Positions 35,571-44,417 of a DNA stretch of 64,000 nucleotides are shown here, piece after piece. The notes beneath the pieces are model-generated. The model did no database searches. It had not been told where the DNA came from and saw only the letters and a list, made by a program, of their open reading frames with translations. Position 1 is the stretch's first letter. Every line of letters starts with the position of its first letter. The stretch spans positions 1 to 64,000 of the forward strand of contig ONXC01000001.1 in assembly GCA_900321715.1 (NCBI GenBank), in the 5' to 3' direction. The DNA is from an uncultured Bacteroidales bacterium. Lineage in GTDB: Bacteria > Bacteroidota > Bacteroidia > Bacteroidales > UBA932. The position numbers and the translations under genes are program-made.

Positions 35571-36308
35571 ATGAAAAAACTATTCGCATTCTTTGCCCTT
35601 GTGGCAATGATCAGTTCCGTTTCCTGCCAGAAGGCCAACACTGGCAAGAAAGGTGGTAAAGACAAAACTGAGGAAGAGACTGCTGTCAATATTACCATTG
35701 ACGGTAAGTTTGATGACTGGGCAGCTATTGCCGATAAGGCCATTTCTGCCAAGACCAACCCTGAATCCCAGTGGGACGCCGTGAGCGAGATCCGTGTCTA
35801 CGCAAATGCCGATTTTGTCTACTACTACGTCAAATTCAACAAAGAGGCTCTTAACGAGCAGTTCTCAAACAACGAAGAACTTCCCATCCGTCTTTGCATC
35901 AATACCGACGGCGAGTTCACCAGCGGTTATGAGAACTATTTCCTGGAGAGCTATGATTTCATCATTGAAGGCCCCCTTGGAAATGGAGAAGGCGGCTTCG
36001 GCCAGTATGACGGTACCCTTCATCAGAGAATTGATGGCAGCTGGCAGGAACTTCTTCCTCCCAACAATAACCTTGTAGCCGGTCAGGGTGCAGGCAATGA
36101 GTATGAAATCCTTCTTGCCCGCGAGGTATTCAACAACGCCATCAAGGGTGCAACTCAGGTCAATCAGCCCATCGGTGACATTTTCCACACCGGTATCCGC
36201 TTCTATTGCGACGGTTGGGCAGAGTGGTCAAACATGCCCAATGCCGCTATCTCAGAGGATAATGAGAACGGTTGGGGTCATCTCCTTGAGATTAAAACCG
36301 ACAAATAG
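35571..36308 (+). CDS. CBM9-like surface lipoprotein, paralogue 2
   Basis: 245 residues, same length and layout as the gene at 31975: signal ending SSVSC, nearly the same linker QKANTGKKGGKD, and a CBM9-like domain (ITIDGKFDDWAAI, VYANADFVYYYVKFN, YEILLAREVFNNA). Outside the first ~40 residues the two differ a lot, so the binding faces probably recognise different ligands. It is 26 nt after the second DUF4832 gene, and its stop overlaps the GTG start of the next gene by one base. Confidence 0.73.
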   Translation: MKKLFAFFALVAMISSVSCQKANTGKKGGKDKTEEETAVNITIDGKFDDWAAIADKAISAKTNPESQWDAVSEIRVYANADFVYYYVKFNKEALNEQFSNNEELPIRLCINTDGEFTSGYENYFLESYDFIIEGPLGNGEGGFGQYDGTLHQRIDGSWQELLPPNNNLVAGQGAGNEYEILLAREVFNNAIKGATQVNQPIGDIFHTGIRFYCDGWAEWSNMPNAAISEDNENGWGHLLEIKTDK

Positions 36309-37003
36309 TGAGTCGTTTTACAGCTATCATCTTTTGCCTGGCACTCCTTCTGGGATGCCAGGCAAAGGGCGTTAGCGATTTCTGGGATACCCACAGCATT
36401 GATTATTCTGATATCAATGCCGCCCAGGACCAATTCGCAGACTTTGCCGAGTTGGCTGTGGCTGCCCCTGAAAATGAGGCATTATCGGCCATAGATGCCC
36501 TCTTTGACAAGTTGAAAGAGGACGCCGTGGCATATTATATTTATACAGACTGGCTGGACGGGGCTTTTTACAACATCTTCTCCCCGTGCCGGAATTCGGC
36601 CATCTATTCCAAGGCTGTAGACAGGATCGTTGCCGACGGGATACTCTCCCAGAATGAGTGTGAGCCATTCATTGAGAAAAGGGAGTGGATCGGCTATAAC
36701 CTTGAAGGAGAAAAGGCAACGGTTCCCGGTATGGCACTCTGCCAGTCGGCCCTGATACTGGTTCTTGACCAGAGCTGCCCATCCTGTCGTGAGGCCCTGA
36801 CGGGTCTGGCGCAAAACAGCCAGTGGGCAGATTTAAGACATATAGCGATATGCTGCGGTTACGGTCCTCTTCCCTCCGTTCCCGGCTGGGAGTATCTTCA
36901 GCCCAACAACGCATCGGCCGTTTTCGATCCGCGCATGACGCCCATTTATTTTGTGGTATCTGCAGATGGAACCGTAGAGACTGCGTACCATCTTGCCATA
37001 TAA
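36308..37003 (+). CDS. DUF5106/thioredoxin-like lipoprotein
   Basis: 231 residues starting with GTG at 36308, one base inside the previous stop (TAGTG). Lipobox LLLGC. The N-terminal half is helical (DINAAQDQFADFAELAVAAPE, IDALFDKLKEDAVAYYIYTDWLDGAFYN), as in DUF5106-type proteins. The C-terminal half is thioredoxin-like with SALILVLDQSCPSCREAL, a CPSC redox motif, and TPIYFVVSADGTV near the cis-Pro position. It is probably a periplasmic disulfide-active protein, perhaps helping fold the Cys-rich DUF4874 proteins beside it. An 11-bp hairpin lies in its signal-peptide codons. Confidence 0.68.
   Translation: MSRFTAIIFCLALLLGCQAKGVSDFWDTHSIDYSDINAAQDQFADFAELAVAAPENEALSAIDALFDKLKEDAVAYYIYTDWLDGAFYNIFSPCRNSAIYSKAVDRIVADGILSQNECEPFIEKREWIGYNLEGEKATVPGMALCQSALILVLDQSCPSCREALTGLAQNSQWADLRHIAICCGYGPLPSVPGWEYLQPNNASAVFDPRMTPIYFVVSADGTVETAYHLAI
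36333..36366 (+). repeat. Hairpin in signal-peptide codons
   Basis: TTTGCCTGGCA (36333-36343) is followed after 12 nt by its perfect complement (36356-36366). No T-run follows, so it is not a terminator. Its place 25 nt into the coding region could affect translation or mRNA stability. Confidence 0.5.
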
Positions 37004-37012
37004 TTTCTACCT

Positions 37013-38608
37013 ATGAAAAAAGCATTTCTTCCTGTACTTCTTGCCACTGCTGTGTTCTTTTCCCTGCAGTGCTGTATCGGCTGCACACCTTCTGATTCTG
37101 AAGAAGAAGAGGAGGATGAGGTCCAGGAACCGGAGAGGCCTCATCTGGATCCCGGAACCTATCAGTTTGTAGTATCTCCTCTGAAGGGCTCCTGGGAGGA
37201 AGGGGACAAGATTTTTGTTCACGGGAGTTATGGCCCCAAGGCCACCACAATCACTCTTTCCAAGGGTGATATATCGGCCGATGGCAAGACGGCATCGGTA
37301 GAGCTGAGCCAGGATGTTACGGATTATTATGCCGATCCTGACGGTCTGTATGCCGCATGGCCCGCCCAGGCCGTGAAGGAAGAAGATGCGCTCATGAGTT
37401 CCGCTACAACCTTCGAGGAATTCCTGATCCCCCTGGCCGTGGCTTTCCAGAAAGACAAGCGTTTTGAGTTTGTGGATGCAACGGCAGGCCTTCGTTTCAA
37501 GGTTACGGACGGCGCAGATGAATACGCCATTGCCTGCACACGCCGCCAGGGAATGAGGCTCTCAAGCTATTATGCCGATTATACTTCCCTTGACCCTTCT
37601 TTCATAAAGCCAAAGGATGACGGATATCCGTTCCGCTACGGCAATCTGGAAAACGGTGAGGCAACTCTCTGGTTCCCCGGCGGTGCTTCCTTCAAAGGCG
37701 GCTACAGCATCTTCATCAAGAAGGAAGGCGTCTGGTCCAGGGTTTATTCCGTAAAGGAGGATGCCGAATTCAAGGTTGGAGAGATTAAGGATCTTGGAGA
37801 CATTACATCGGCCCTTACTGCCTACGAAGGTCCGGAGCCCAAGATGCCTGAAATGGGCGCAATGACAAAGTATACTGTCAATTTCAACGAGTTCTCCGGC
37901 CTTTGCCTTAGTGAGGACAAGTCTTTCCTCTGGACCATTGACGACAACGGAAAACTTGGAAGGATTGACATTACAAACAATATCGGAGAGGTTCTTGAGT
38001 CCTGGAGCTCCGGAGGTGACCCTGAGGGAATCACCATGAATCCTGAAACCGGAGACCTTATCGTGGGCAACGAAGAGCCTGTCTCCGTAGGAGTCATCAA
38101 GGCTCCCGTCAATAAGAACGACAGGCAGACTATCATATTCAAGATCAAGGAAGCGTCCGGTTATGGAAACTCCGGCCTGGAGGGCATAACCTATTATAAG
38201 AAGGACGGAGACCGTGATCTCATTTACTGCGGTACGCAGGTAGACGCCAACCTGTTCCTGTGCGACCTTAATGCCGCCGTGGATGGCAGCAAGTATACTA
38301 CGCTGGTGCAGGATCCCATTTCCCTGAGGAAGAGGTTCCCCGGTGTCCTTGAAATCGCAGGCCTTTCCTATGACCCGCTCACTGGCTGGCTGTGGATGAT
38401 TGACTCCGAGGCCCATAAAATCTTTGTGTTCAGCGGAGATGCATCGGAGCTTCTGTGCGCCTATGCCTTGAAGTCAAAGTCCAACGAAGAGGGTATTGTA
38501 GTGGACCACTCCCGTAACTGTGTTTGGGTGGCCGATGACTACGGTTCCCCGTCATATCTTTATAAGTACGAGTTCCCGGACCTGAAGGACTACGTTTTAG
38601 GCCAGTAA
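37013..38608 (+). CDS. Lipoprotein with fimbrillin-like N-domain and SdiA-regulated-type beta-propeller
   Basis: 531 residues. The N-terminus is hydrophobic and Cys-rich (LQCCIGCTPS), followed by an acidic linker (SEEEEEDEVQE). Residues ~45-270 resemble a fimbrillin-like/Mfa-type beta domain (GSWEEGDKIFVHG, ADGKTASVEL, FKVGEIKDLGDI). From about 280 a six-bladed propeller follows: NEFSGLCLSEDKSFLWTIDDNGKLGRID, GDPEGITMNP, SGLEGITYY and EEGIVVDHSRNCVWVADDYGSP, matching SdiA-regulated (YjiK-like) proteins. Function is unknown; it could bind or cleave a glycan on the surface. It is 9 nt from the upstream gene and 11 nt before a small ORF. Confidence 0.72.
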   Translation: MKKAFLPVLLATAVFFSLQCCIGCTPSDSEEEEEDEVQEPERPHLDPGTYQFVVSPLKGSWEEGDKIFVHGSYGPKATTITLSKGDISADGKTASVELSQDVTDYYADPDGLYAAWPAQAVKEEDALMSSATTFEEFLIPLAVAFQKDKRFEFVDATAGLRFKVTDGADEYAIACTRRQGMRLSSYYADYTSLDPSFIKPKDDGYPFRYGNLENGEATLWFPGGASFKGGYSIFIKKEGVWSRVYSVKEDAEFKVGEIKDLGDITSALTAYEGPEPKMPEMGAMTKYTVNFNEFSGLCLSEDKSFLWTIDDNGKLGRIDITNNIGEVLESWSSGGDPEGITMNPETGDLIVGNEEPVSVGVIKAPVNKNDRQTIIFKIKEASGYGNSGLEGITYYKKDGDRDLIYCGTQVDANLFLCDLNAAVDGSKYTTLVQDPISLRKRFPGVLEIAGLSYDPLTGWLWMIDSEAHKIFVFSGDASELLCAYALKSKSNEEGIVVDHSRNCVWVADDYGSPSYLYKYEFPDLKDYVLGQ

Positions 38609-38619
38609 GCGAGGTCGCT

Positions 38620-38784
38620 ATGAAAGAAAAGTATTTTGAGCCAGGTATGGCTATTATCTCAATGAGGAGTATCCAGGAAACCATGCAGGTGTCGTCACCC
38701 ACCGCAACGGGTACGGGCAGCGATATTCCTGTTACGGATATGACGAAGGATGAATTTGACTCTATTTTTGGACCTGGCCTATGA
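38620..38784 (+). CDS. Small peptide, 54 aa (family member 1)
   Basis: ATG at 38620, 54 codons, TGA overlapping the next ATG by 4 nt. It starts MKEKYFEPGM, has IQETMQ near residue 18 and ends FDSIFG plus three residues. It has no signal peptide or membrane segment. Its start, middle and end closely match the small ORF at 40989 (YLEPAV, MQETLQ, FDSFFG), and each sits right before a fimbrillin-like lipoprotein gene. Sequence conservation between the two copies shows it is a real gene. Function unknown. Confidence 0.72.
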   Translation: MKEKYFEPGMAIISMRSIQETMQVSSPTATGTGSDIPVTDMTKDEFDSIFGPGL

Positions 38785-40964
38785 AAAAGTTAGTTTTATT
38801 GGCAGGAGTCCTTTTTGCTGTAGCCTGCACAGCCGTAATCAAGGAGGATTCTGGCAAGGAGGAGAGCCCAAATGTGGTTTCAGAGCCTCAGACATATGAG
38901 TACACAATTGAGGCGTCGCTGGACCAGGATTTTACAAAATCCTCATATGACGCTGAAGGTAAGTTCACATGGAGTGATGGCGATAAGATCTCCGTTCTTT
39001 TCCACGATGGCTCTACAAATAAGTTCTTTACCCTCACTGCGGCGTCCGGAGGCAACAAAACCGCTACCTTCAGCGGCCCTGTTACAGTAGGCTTCACAGA
39101 GGGCTCGTCCGATGCCACAACTGAGTACTGGGCCGTTTTCCCTGCCAGCGACGAGCATACGTTCACGGCGGGAGGAGTTGACAACCCCATTTCCTTCTAT
39201 ATACCTGCAGAAAAGGATTTCACAGAAGTAGGCGCGCATTTTTCGGCCGATCTCCCTCTTGGGGTAAAGTCGGCGTCGGCCGGTACATATACCTTCAAAA
39301 ACCTTTGCGGGGCGTATAAATTCACCTTCAAGGACCTTGAGGTGTCCAAGGTGAAATTTACCGTTTACAATGACAGTAGGGAGCTTTCCGGCCGTATAAG
39401 GCTTGATAAGGGCGTTGCTCTGAAGCAGACAACCCCGTCAAGAGAAGAAGATAAATCCCTCACTTTCATTGCCAATGTTGATGGTGAAGGCAAGGCGTCT
39501 TTCTATGTGCCCTACCGTGGATGGACCAAAGATTTCCAGCCTATGTTCAGCCTTAAGGAGGCCGATTCCGGTTATACTCTTTATGCCAAGAGTGCAAGAT
39601 CGGCGTTCAGCAGCGACCGCCTTGGCCTCGAATCCGGTATAAAGATGGTCGTGCTCCCTGAAATGTCGGCCCCAGGTGTGCCTCCGGTACCGGAACCGGA
39701 GCCGGATTTTAGTTCAAGGACCCATATTACGTATACTGAATCATCGGCCCACCTGCTTAATCCCGAAAGAGGCTTCTACAAGCAGCATTCTGATATCAAG
39801 TCGGCGTCAACTCCCGTAACAAGGGAGCGTCTCAGCTCATATCGAGCGGAAGGCTATACCCTTGTATATGTGGGCTTCTACCTGACAGATTTTATGGGGG
39901 GGAGCATTTCCGATGCTTACCTTTCAATGATTCGCACTTCACTTGGGAATTTCCGTTCTGAGGGTATGAAGTGCATACTCCGCTTTGCCTATAAAGACGG
40001 TCATGATGAAGGTGATAAACCTTTTGATCCTGTGAAGAGTGTGCTTCTGGGCCACATATCCCAGATAGCGCCTATACTGGAGGAATACAAGGACGTTATC
40101 TTTGTCCAGCAGTGCGGATTTATCGGCTCTTGGGGAGAATGGTATTATACCACCAATTTTGCCGATGATGCAGACCGCAAGGAGGTTGTGGACGCCCTTC
40201 TTGCTGCACTTCCTTCAGAGAGGCAGTTGGAACTTCGCATCCCTGCATATAAGATGAGACTGTACGATGTGATGGTTACGGATACCCTCACGGCGGCTAC
40301 TGCCCACAACGGCAGCGTCAAGTCCCGCCTTGCAGGTCATAACGACTGCTTTGGGGCTTCTGCCAATGACTCCGGTACATTTGGCAATTTCGCCGGAGAC
40401 AGATTCTTCTGGAAGGCCGAAAGCCGCTATACAATTATGGGCGGCGAAACCTGCGCCGTGTCAGATTATTGCCTGTGTAACAATACTAAGCGTGATCTGG
40501 AAGATTATCACTGGACATATCTGAACAGTGGCTGGAACGAGGACGTGACAAATCGTTGGAAGACCGACGGTTGCAGTGATGAGATAGCTGACCGTCTTGG
40601 ATATCGTCTTGTGCTGAAGGATGCGTATTATACTGCTTCTCCCGTTGCCGGCGAGACATTCGACCTTGCGCTCCGTATCCAGAATAAGGGATATGCGGCT
40701 CCGATGAATCCCAGGCAGGCAAAGCTTGTGTTTGTGGCCGAAGATTCAACTGTGTCTGAATTTGAACTTGGTTCTGATCCCCGTACATGGCACAGTGGTA
40801 CACGCCTTATTCAGACCAGTTTTACGCTTTCCGCAGCAAAGGGTACGCTTTATCTGAAACTCAGCGATCCCCTTATCCCGGATGATCCTCGCTACAGCAT
40901 CGCCTGCGCCAACACCGGCGTGTTCGAGAGCGCTACGGGCTACAATAAACTGCTTGAACTATAA
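38781..40964 (+). CDS. Fimbrillin-like domain fused to DUF4874/DUF4832 putative glycosidase
   Basis: 727-residue lipoprotein (lipobox AVAC), translationally coupled to the small ORF upstream. Residues ~35-300 are a fimbrillin-like module: FTWSDGDKISVLFHDGSTNKFFTLT, KTATFSG, YWAVFPAS and YKFTFKDLEVSKVKFTVYN. After a Pro/Glu linker (PPVPEPEPD) a complete DUF4874 barrel begins at NPERGFYK with GFIGSWGEWYYT (Glu ~449) and TIMGGETC (Glu ~552), then DUF4832 to the end. The fusion suggests that a pilus- or surface-assembly-type domain displays an enzyme. The C-terminal part is closest to the protein at 34177. An unusual combination, read in one uninterrupted frame. Confidence 0.8.
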   Translation: MKKLVLLAGVLFAVACTAVIKEDSGKEESPNVVSEPQTYEYTIEASLDQDFTKSSYDAEGKFTWSDGDKISVLFHDGSTNKFFTLTAASGGNKTATFSGPVTVGFTEGSSDATTEYWAVFPASDEHTFTAGGVDNPISFYIPAEKDFTEVGAHFSADLPLGVKSASAGTYTFKNLCGAYKFTFKDLEVSKVKFTVYNDSRELSGRIRLDKGVALKQTTPSREEDKSLTFIANVDGEGKASFYVPYRGWTKDFQPMFSLKEADSGYTLYAKSARSAFSSDRLGLESGIKMVVLPEMSAPGVPPVPEPEPDFSSRTHITYTESSAHLLNPERGFYKQHSDIKSASTPVTRERLSSYRAEGYTLVYVGFYLTDFMGGSISDAYLSMIRTSLGNFRSEGMKCILRFAYKDGHDEGDKPFDPVKSVLLGHISQIAPILEEYKDVIFVQQCGFIGSWGEWYYTTNFADDADRKEVVDALLAALPSERQLELRIPAYKMRLYDVMVTDTLTAATAHNGSVKSRLAGHNDCFGASANDSGTFGNFAGDRFFWKAESRYTIMGGETCAVSDYCLCNNTKRDLEDYHWTYLNSGWNEDVTNRWKTDGCSDEIADRLGYRLVLKDAYYTASPVAGETFDLALRIQNKGYAAPMNPRQAKLVFVAEDSTVSEFELGSDPRTWHSGTRLIQTSFTLSAAKGTLYLKLSDPLIPDDPRYSIACANTGVFESATGYNKLLEL

Positions 40965-40988
40965 TAACTAACTATTAAATAACCTATT

Positions 40989-41150
40989 ATGAAGAAGCAA
41001 ACCTATCTGGAACCAGCGGTGCAGGTCCTCTCGCTGGCACCGATGCAAGAAACCTTGCAGGGCGGATCGGAAGTCGATCTGCTCCTCATTGAGGGCGCCG
41101 ATGTCACATTTGAAACTGAGGCCACATTTGACTCTTTCTTTGGATCTTAA
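40989..41150 (+). CDS. Small peptide, 53 aa (family member 2)
   Basis: ATG at 40989, 53 codons, TAA at 41148-41150. It begins MKKQTYLEPAV, continues VLSLAPMQETLQGG and ends FDSFFGS. The Y-x-EP, MQET-x-Q and FDS-x-FG blocks align with the ORF at 38620. It lies 24 nt after the fusion gene and 12 nt before the next fimbrillin/CBM9 lipoprotein gene. No signal peptide. Function unknown. Confidence 0.7.
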   Translation: MKKQTYLEPAVQVLSLAPMQETLQGGSEVDLLLIEGADVTFETEATFDSFFGS

Positions 41151-41162
41151 TTTTGTTGGGCT

Positions 41163-42551
41163 ATGAAAAAGATTATTTATATACTTGTAGCAGCCACTAT
41201 GGCTGTTGTGGCTTGCCAGAAGCAGTCGGTGGAACCCATGTATTCAATTGAGGAGACCGACCACGGAACTTATATTTTCACTATCAAGGCAGTAAATGAT
41301 GCCGCAGGCCCTGCCGTAAAGTCCGACTATAGCTCCGACGGTAAATTCTCATGGTCCGCAGGCGATGCAATTTCCGTCCTCTTCCATAAGGGAGATGATA
41401 ATAAGTTCTTCACCCTTACTACTACCGGCACCGGAAAATCGGCCACCTTCAGCGGCGAGATTACCTCTGGATATGAGATTGGTGCATCGGATGGTGATGG
41501 CAGTGACAAGAAGGTCTGGGCCCTGTTCCCGGCATCTGCAAATCATACATACGCTGCTGGAAGTAACCCCAACTTCTATGTGCAGCCTGAAGTTGACTTC
41601 TCTGCCACTCATTTCTCAGCCAATATTCCTATGTATGCCCTCGCGACTGATGTGGCATCAGGTCTTTCCTTTGCTAATCTTGCCAGTACATACAAGTTCA
41701 TCTTAGAGAACATCGACGCATCCGTGAGTAAGGTTCGGTTTGATATCTCGAATCAGACAACATATGGCCTGTCCGGCAGTTGGCCGATACACGCCGATAA
41801 GTACATCAACTATGATTGGGCCTCTCCTGGTTCCGCAAACAGTTGCCTCTCATATACCGGCAACGTAACCGCTTCCAAGGCAGTGTTTTACGTGTCTTGC
41901 CGTTACTGGGGAACATTCCAGCCAATTGTAAAGATTTATAATGCGGCTAATGGTTCTATGATAAAGACAGTGACAGCATCCGCTGCTCAGAAACCTACGA
42001 GTATGAGTTCCGTTCAGCCTATTACTATTGATCTCAGCGACGGTGAATACTTTACCCCGGCTGTAACTATTGATGGTAATTTTGCAGATTGGGATGGAAT
42101 AACTGAATATGCGGGTACAAGAGCTAATGGTGGTGATAATACCAGAATCAACCATTGGAGAATGACTTCCGATGCTCAGAATGTGTATATTTATGCCGAG
42201 ATCGTATCGGAAAAAATAACAAATGCTCGATATTTCTATGTTGGCTTTGATACCGCTGAAGGGGGCACTAAACATGGTGGGATCGATGGCCTTGAGCAGT
42301 ATGTCGTTATCTATCCTGCAGTCGCCGATAGCTCTCCTGTCACATTTATTCAGGGTGTAGATCCGCGCAGCACAGTGAATGGCAGCAGTGATGGATCATT
42401 AACTTCGTGGGGCGTTTCTGCTGGCGCGGTTACTTACTTCGAGATGTGCATCCCTAGGAGCAAGGTTAGCCTGACTTCTGCTGGTACTATCAAAGTTGGC
42501 ATCTCCTACGATAATTATGATACGGTTCTTCAAAGCCTGACGCTTGAATAG
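41163..42551 (+). CDS. Fimbrillin-like domain fused to CBM9-like domain
   Basis: 462-residue lipoprotein (lipobox VVAC). The N-terminal fimbrillin-like module (FSWSAGDAISVLFHKGDDNKFFTLT, KSATFSG, WALFPASANHTY) is followed from about residue 300 by a CBM9-like domain: VTIDGNFADWDGI, NVYIYAEIVS and a final strand GTIKVGISYDNYDT. Same N-terminal domain as at 38781 and 44816, but with a binding module in place of the DUF4874 barrel. It is likely a surface display of a glycan-binding domain. A terminator follows at 42604. Confidence 0.77.
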   Translation: MKKIIYILVAATMAVVACQKQSVEPMYSIEETDHGTYIFTIKAVNDAAGPAVKSDYSSDGKFSWSAGDAISVLFHKGDDNKFFTLTTTGTGKSATFSGEITSGYEIGASDGDGSDKKVWALFPASANHTYAAGSNPNFYVQPEVDFSATHFSANIPMYALATDVASGLSFANLASTYKFILENIDASVSKVRFDISNQTTYGLSGSWPIHADKYINYDWASPGSANSCLSYTGNVTASKAVFYVSCRYWGTFQPIVKIYNAANGSMIKTVTASAAQKPTSMSSVQPITIDLSDGEYFTPAVTIDGNFADWDGITEYAGTRANGGDNTRINHWRMTSDAQNVYIYAEIVSEKITNARYFYVGFDTAEGGTKHGGIDGLEQYVVIYPAVADSSPVTFIQGVDPRSTVNGSSDGSLTSWGVSAGAVTYFEMCIPRSKVSLTSAGTIKVGISYDNYDTVLQSLTLE

Positions 42552-42603
42552 TCCATATTTTCCGGTGTCCTTGATACAAGGGCCTGGAATCAAATATCTA
42601 ATG

Positions 42604-42637
42604 AATGCTCCCGGTCATGTCGCCGTGAGCATTTTTT
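42604..42637 (+). terminator. Rho-independent terminator
   Basis: AATGCTC (42604-42610) pairs with GAGCATT (42627-42633) and runs into six T. It closes the plus-strand gene run ending at 42551. The following ~190 nt up to 42828 are AT-rich and show no gene. Confidence 0.65.
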
Positions 42638-42828
42638 ATGGCGGTTGAGGCCTTGTGACTAAATTGTAATATAATAAAAGTTAATGCGGTTTTTGGGCAT
42701 TAAAATGTAATATATTATACTTTATGATAAGCTGCAGAGGGAAAGAAGAACGGTTGGTTGAAAATCCGGAGCACGGGAAGAGTATCTAGAAAAGAAGAAT
42801 GAGATGCCAACGCAGAATAGATAATACG

Positions 42829-42858
42829 AAAAGGACGACCACTAGGGCCGTCCTTTTT
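42829..42858. terminator. Bidirectional terminator
   Basis: AAAAGGACG (42829-42837) pairs with CGTCCTTTT (42849-42857); A- and T-runs flank the stem on both strands. It serves the minus-strand gene ending at 42877 and may act as backup for the plus strand. Confidence 0.7.
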
Positions 42859-42876
42859 GGAGTGCAGTATACTAGG

Positions 42877-44271
42877 TTAATCATTGGGTTTGTAATAGAT
42901 TTGGATAGTGCCAGTATATGTATTATATGTGTCATCAATACTGTGGAGCGTAAAATAATGGTAGTCTCCTGTTGCTAAATTGTAAGTGGTAGACATGTTA
43001 GAACCGCCATCATCCACGTAGCTTGAATAAGGAATCTCGTTTGAAGATGGTTTCGATGTTGCGCCTGCATAGAGCTTGAAAGCACTTCTATAATAAGTAC
43101 TTTGCCCCTTATTAACTACAATGCGAACGATTTGACCAAAATCGGTTGAATTGTAGATAGTTGCATCGCCAGTATTTTTGAATTCAATATTATCAGAACT
43201 GCTTGGCTTACGAGCATTAAGGGCATAGAAATCAAATCCGCCAGACTTAAATGCGTTTCCAGGGAGCTCCGAATTATGAGTGTTTGACAAGTCTGATGGA
43301 TTAATCGTAATCAAGCTTAGAGGGTAGCCGTCAAATGACAATGCGTTAATATTGATGCGGTACATCGTATTTCTTACGAGTGTGGTACTAGCCAGTCCAC
43401 CAAGAGAAGTTGTCCTTGAGCATATAACATCTCCACCTGCGTTTTTAAACGTAAAGGTAAAGTTCCCGGAAGGTGTGGTCAAACCATGGTGGAGATAGAA
43501 CGTATAAGAGTTGTCTACATCTGGTGTAAAATTATAAGTTATAGAGTATTTTGCGCCCACTGATTCATTGTCCTCAGAAGTACCGGAAGTATAATAATAC
43601 AACTGATTGGTTGAGTCATAACTAGTATAATATCTGCCCGCTAATTCGTGAGACGCAGATGTGATGATTAGCTGTCTGGCTGTACTGGGAATATTGGCGA
43701 ATTTGAAACGAAGTACGGCGCCCGTGTGTTTAAATCTATAAACAGGGTCTGATTCAAAATCCGCATTAAGAGTGTAAACCATCATAGGAATCATATTGGC
43801 ACCACTTCCTGTGATCTCGTCAGGAAAATTAAAGTAGAAACTCTCTTTTCCGTCGCCTTTCCAAATACTGGCATATGATTCTATGGGATAGAACGCAACG
43901 TGGGCATATGCCCCGCCTTCCGTCTTGTCTCCAGGTGTGCCAGTGAAGTTGCCGTCTCCAGCGGTGGTTGTAAAATCCTTGACAGAGTAGCTGCCACCTT
44001 CTCCATTTGAATAAAGGACTTTAATCTGATCACCTGCTTCCCAGCCAACGATGGCTTTCATGGATCCGGTGTCCTCAGTGTATGTGGTTTTGGTCTCGCC
44101 CTCGATGGAAGCTTTGATAGTTACAACATTTGCTTCGGAATCGGCCTCATCTTCCGGTACGGTAGCTGTCGGCTCTTCTTCGGGGATAATCTGATCCTGA
44201 GCTGAAGGTGTTTTAGCGCATCCTGCTATGGCAAGAACGCCGGCAATAACATAGAGATAAATCTTCTTCAT
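42877..44271 (-). CDS. Fimbrillin family lipoprotein
   Basis: 464 residues from the ATG at 44271 (MKKIYLYVIAGVLAIAGC, lipobox IAGC); the frame is open further to 44373 but that would overlap the small ORF. An acidic linker leads to a fimbrillin-like domain (VGWEAGDQIKVLYSNG, FTGTPGDKTEGGAYAHVAFYP, VYRFKHTGAVLRFKFANIPSTARQLII). A second beta domain rich in Tyr, Ser and Thr follows, containing KFKNTG-like IEFKNTGDATIYN. It has no CBM9 or DUF4874 module. It may be a pilus subunit or adhesin. Codon use is AT-richer than in the rest of the window. It reads from a promoter inside the putative invertible segment. Confidence 0.75.
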   Translation of the reverse strand: MKKIYLYVIAGVLAIAGCAKTPSAQDQIIPEEEPTATVPEDEADSEANVVTIKASIEGETKTTYTEDTGSMKAIVGWEAGDQIKVLYSNGEGGSYSVKDFTTTAGDGNFTGTPGDKTEGGAYAHVAFYPIESYASIWKGDGKESFYFNFPDEITGSGANMIPMMVYTLNADFESDPVYRFKHTGAVLRFKFANIPSTARQLIITSASHELAGRYYTSYDSTNQLYYYTSGTSEDNESVGAKYSITYNFTPDVDNSYTFYLHHGLTTPSGNFTFTFKNAGGDVICSRTTSLGGLASTTLVRNTMYRININALSFDGYPLSLITINPSDLSNTHNSELPGNAFKSGGFDFYALNARKPSSSDNIEFKNTGDATIYNSTDFGQIVRIVVNKGQSTYYRSAFKLYAGATSKPSSNEIPYSSYVDDGGSNMSTTYNLATGDYHYFTLHSIDDTYNTYTGTIQIYYKPND

Positions 44272-44282
44272 AGTCCTTCCTG

Positions 44283-44405
44283 TTAAATGTTGTACTCGCC
44301 GCCAAGATTCATATCTTCCGTAGAAGCTGTGTTCATGCAATTTTCTTTGAATGACAGTTCCAGAACAGTGCATTCTGGAGTCTCATAATACTCGTTGTGT
44401 GTCAT
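44283..44405 (-). CDS. Small peptide, 40 aa (family member 4)
   Basis: ATG at 44405, 40 codons, TAA at 44285-44283, 11 nt upstream of the fimbrillin gene start. It begins MTHNEYYETPECTVLEL and ends GGEYNI. The Y-x-x-P-E-x-x-V pattern is shared with the ORF at 44676 (YITPETSVIVV). It is the first gene after the minus-facing promoter in the invertible segment. Function unknown. Confidence 0.6.
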   Translation of the reverse strand: MTHNEYYETPECTVLELSFKENCMNTASTEDMNLGGEYNI

Positions 44406-44417
44406 AGGTATATAATT

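Noticed and set aside
42638-42828. tRNA or small RNA gene in the gap after the terminator
   Set aside because: No cloverleaf with a TTC-G loop is visible and no promoter points into it; AT-rich intergenic DNA is enough.
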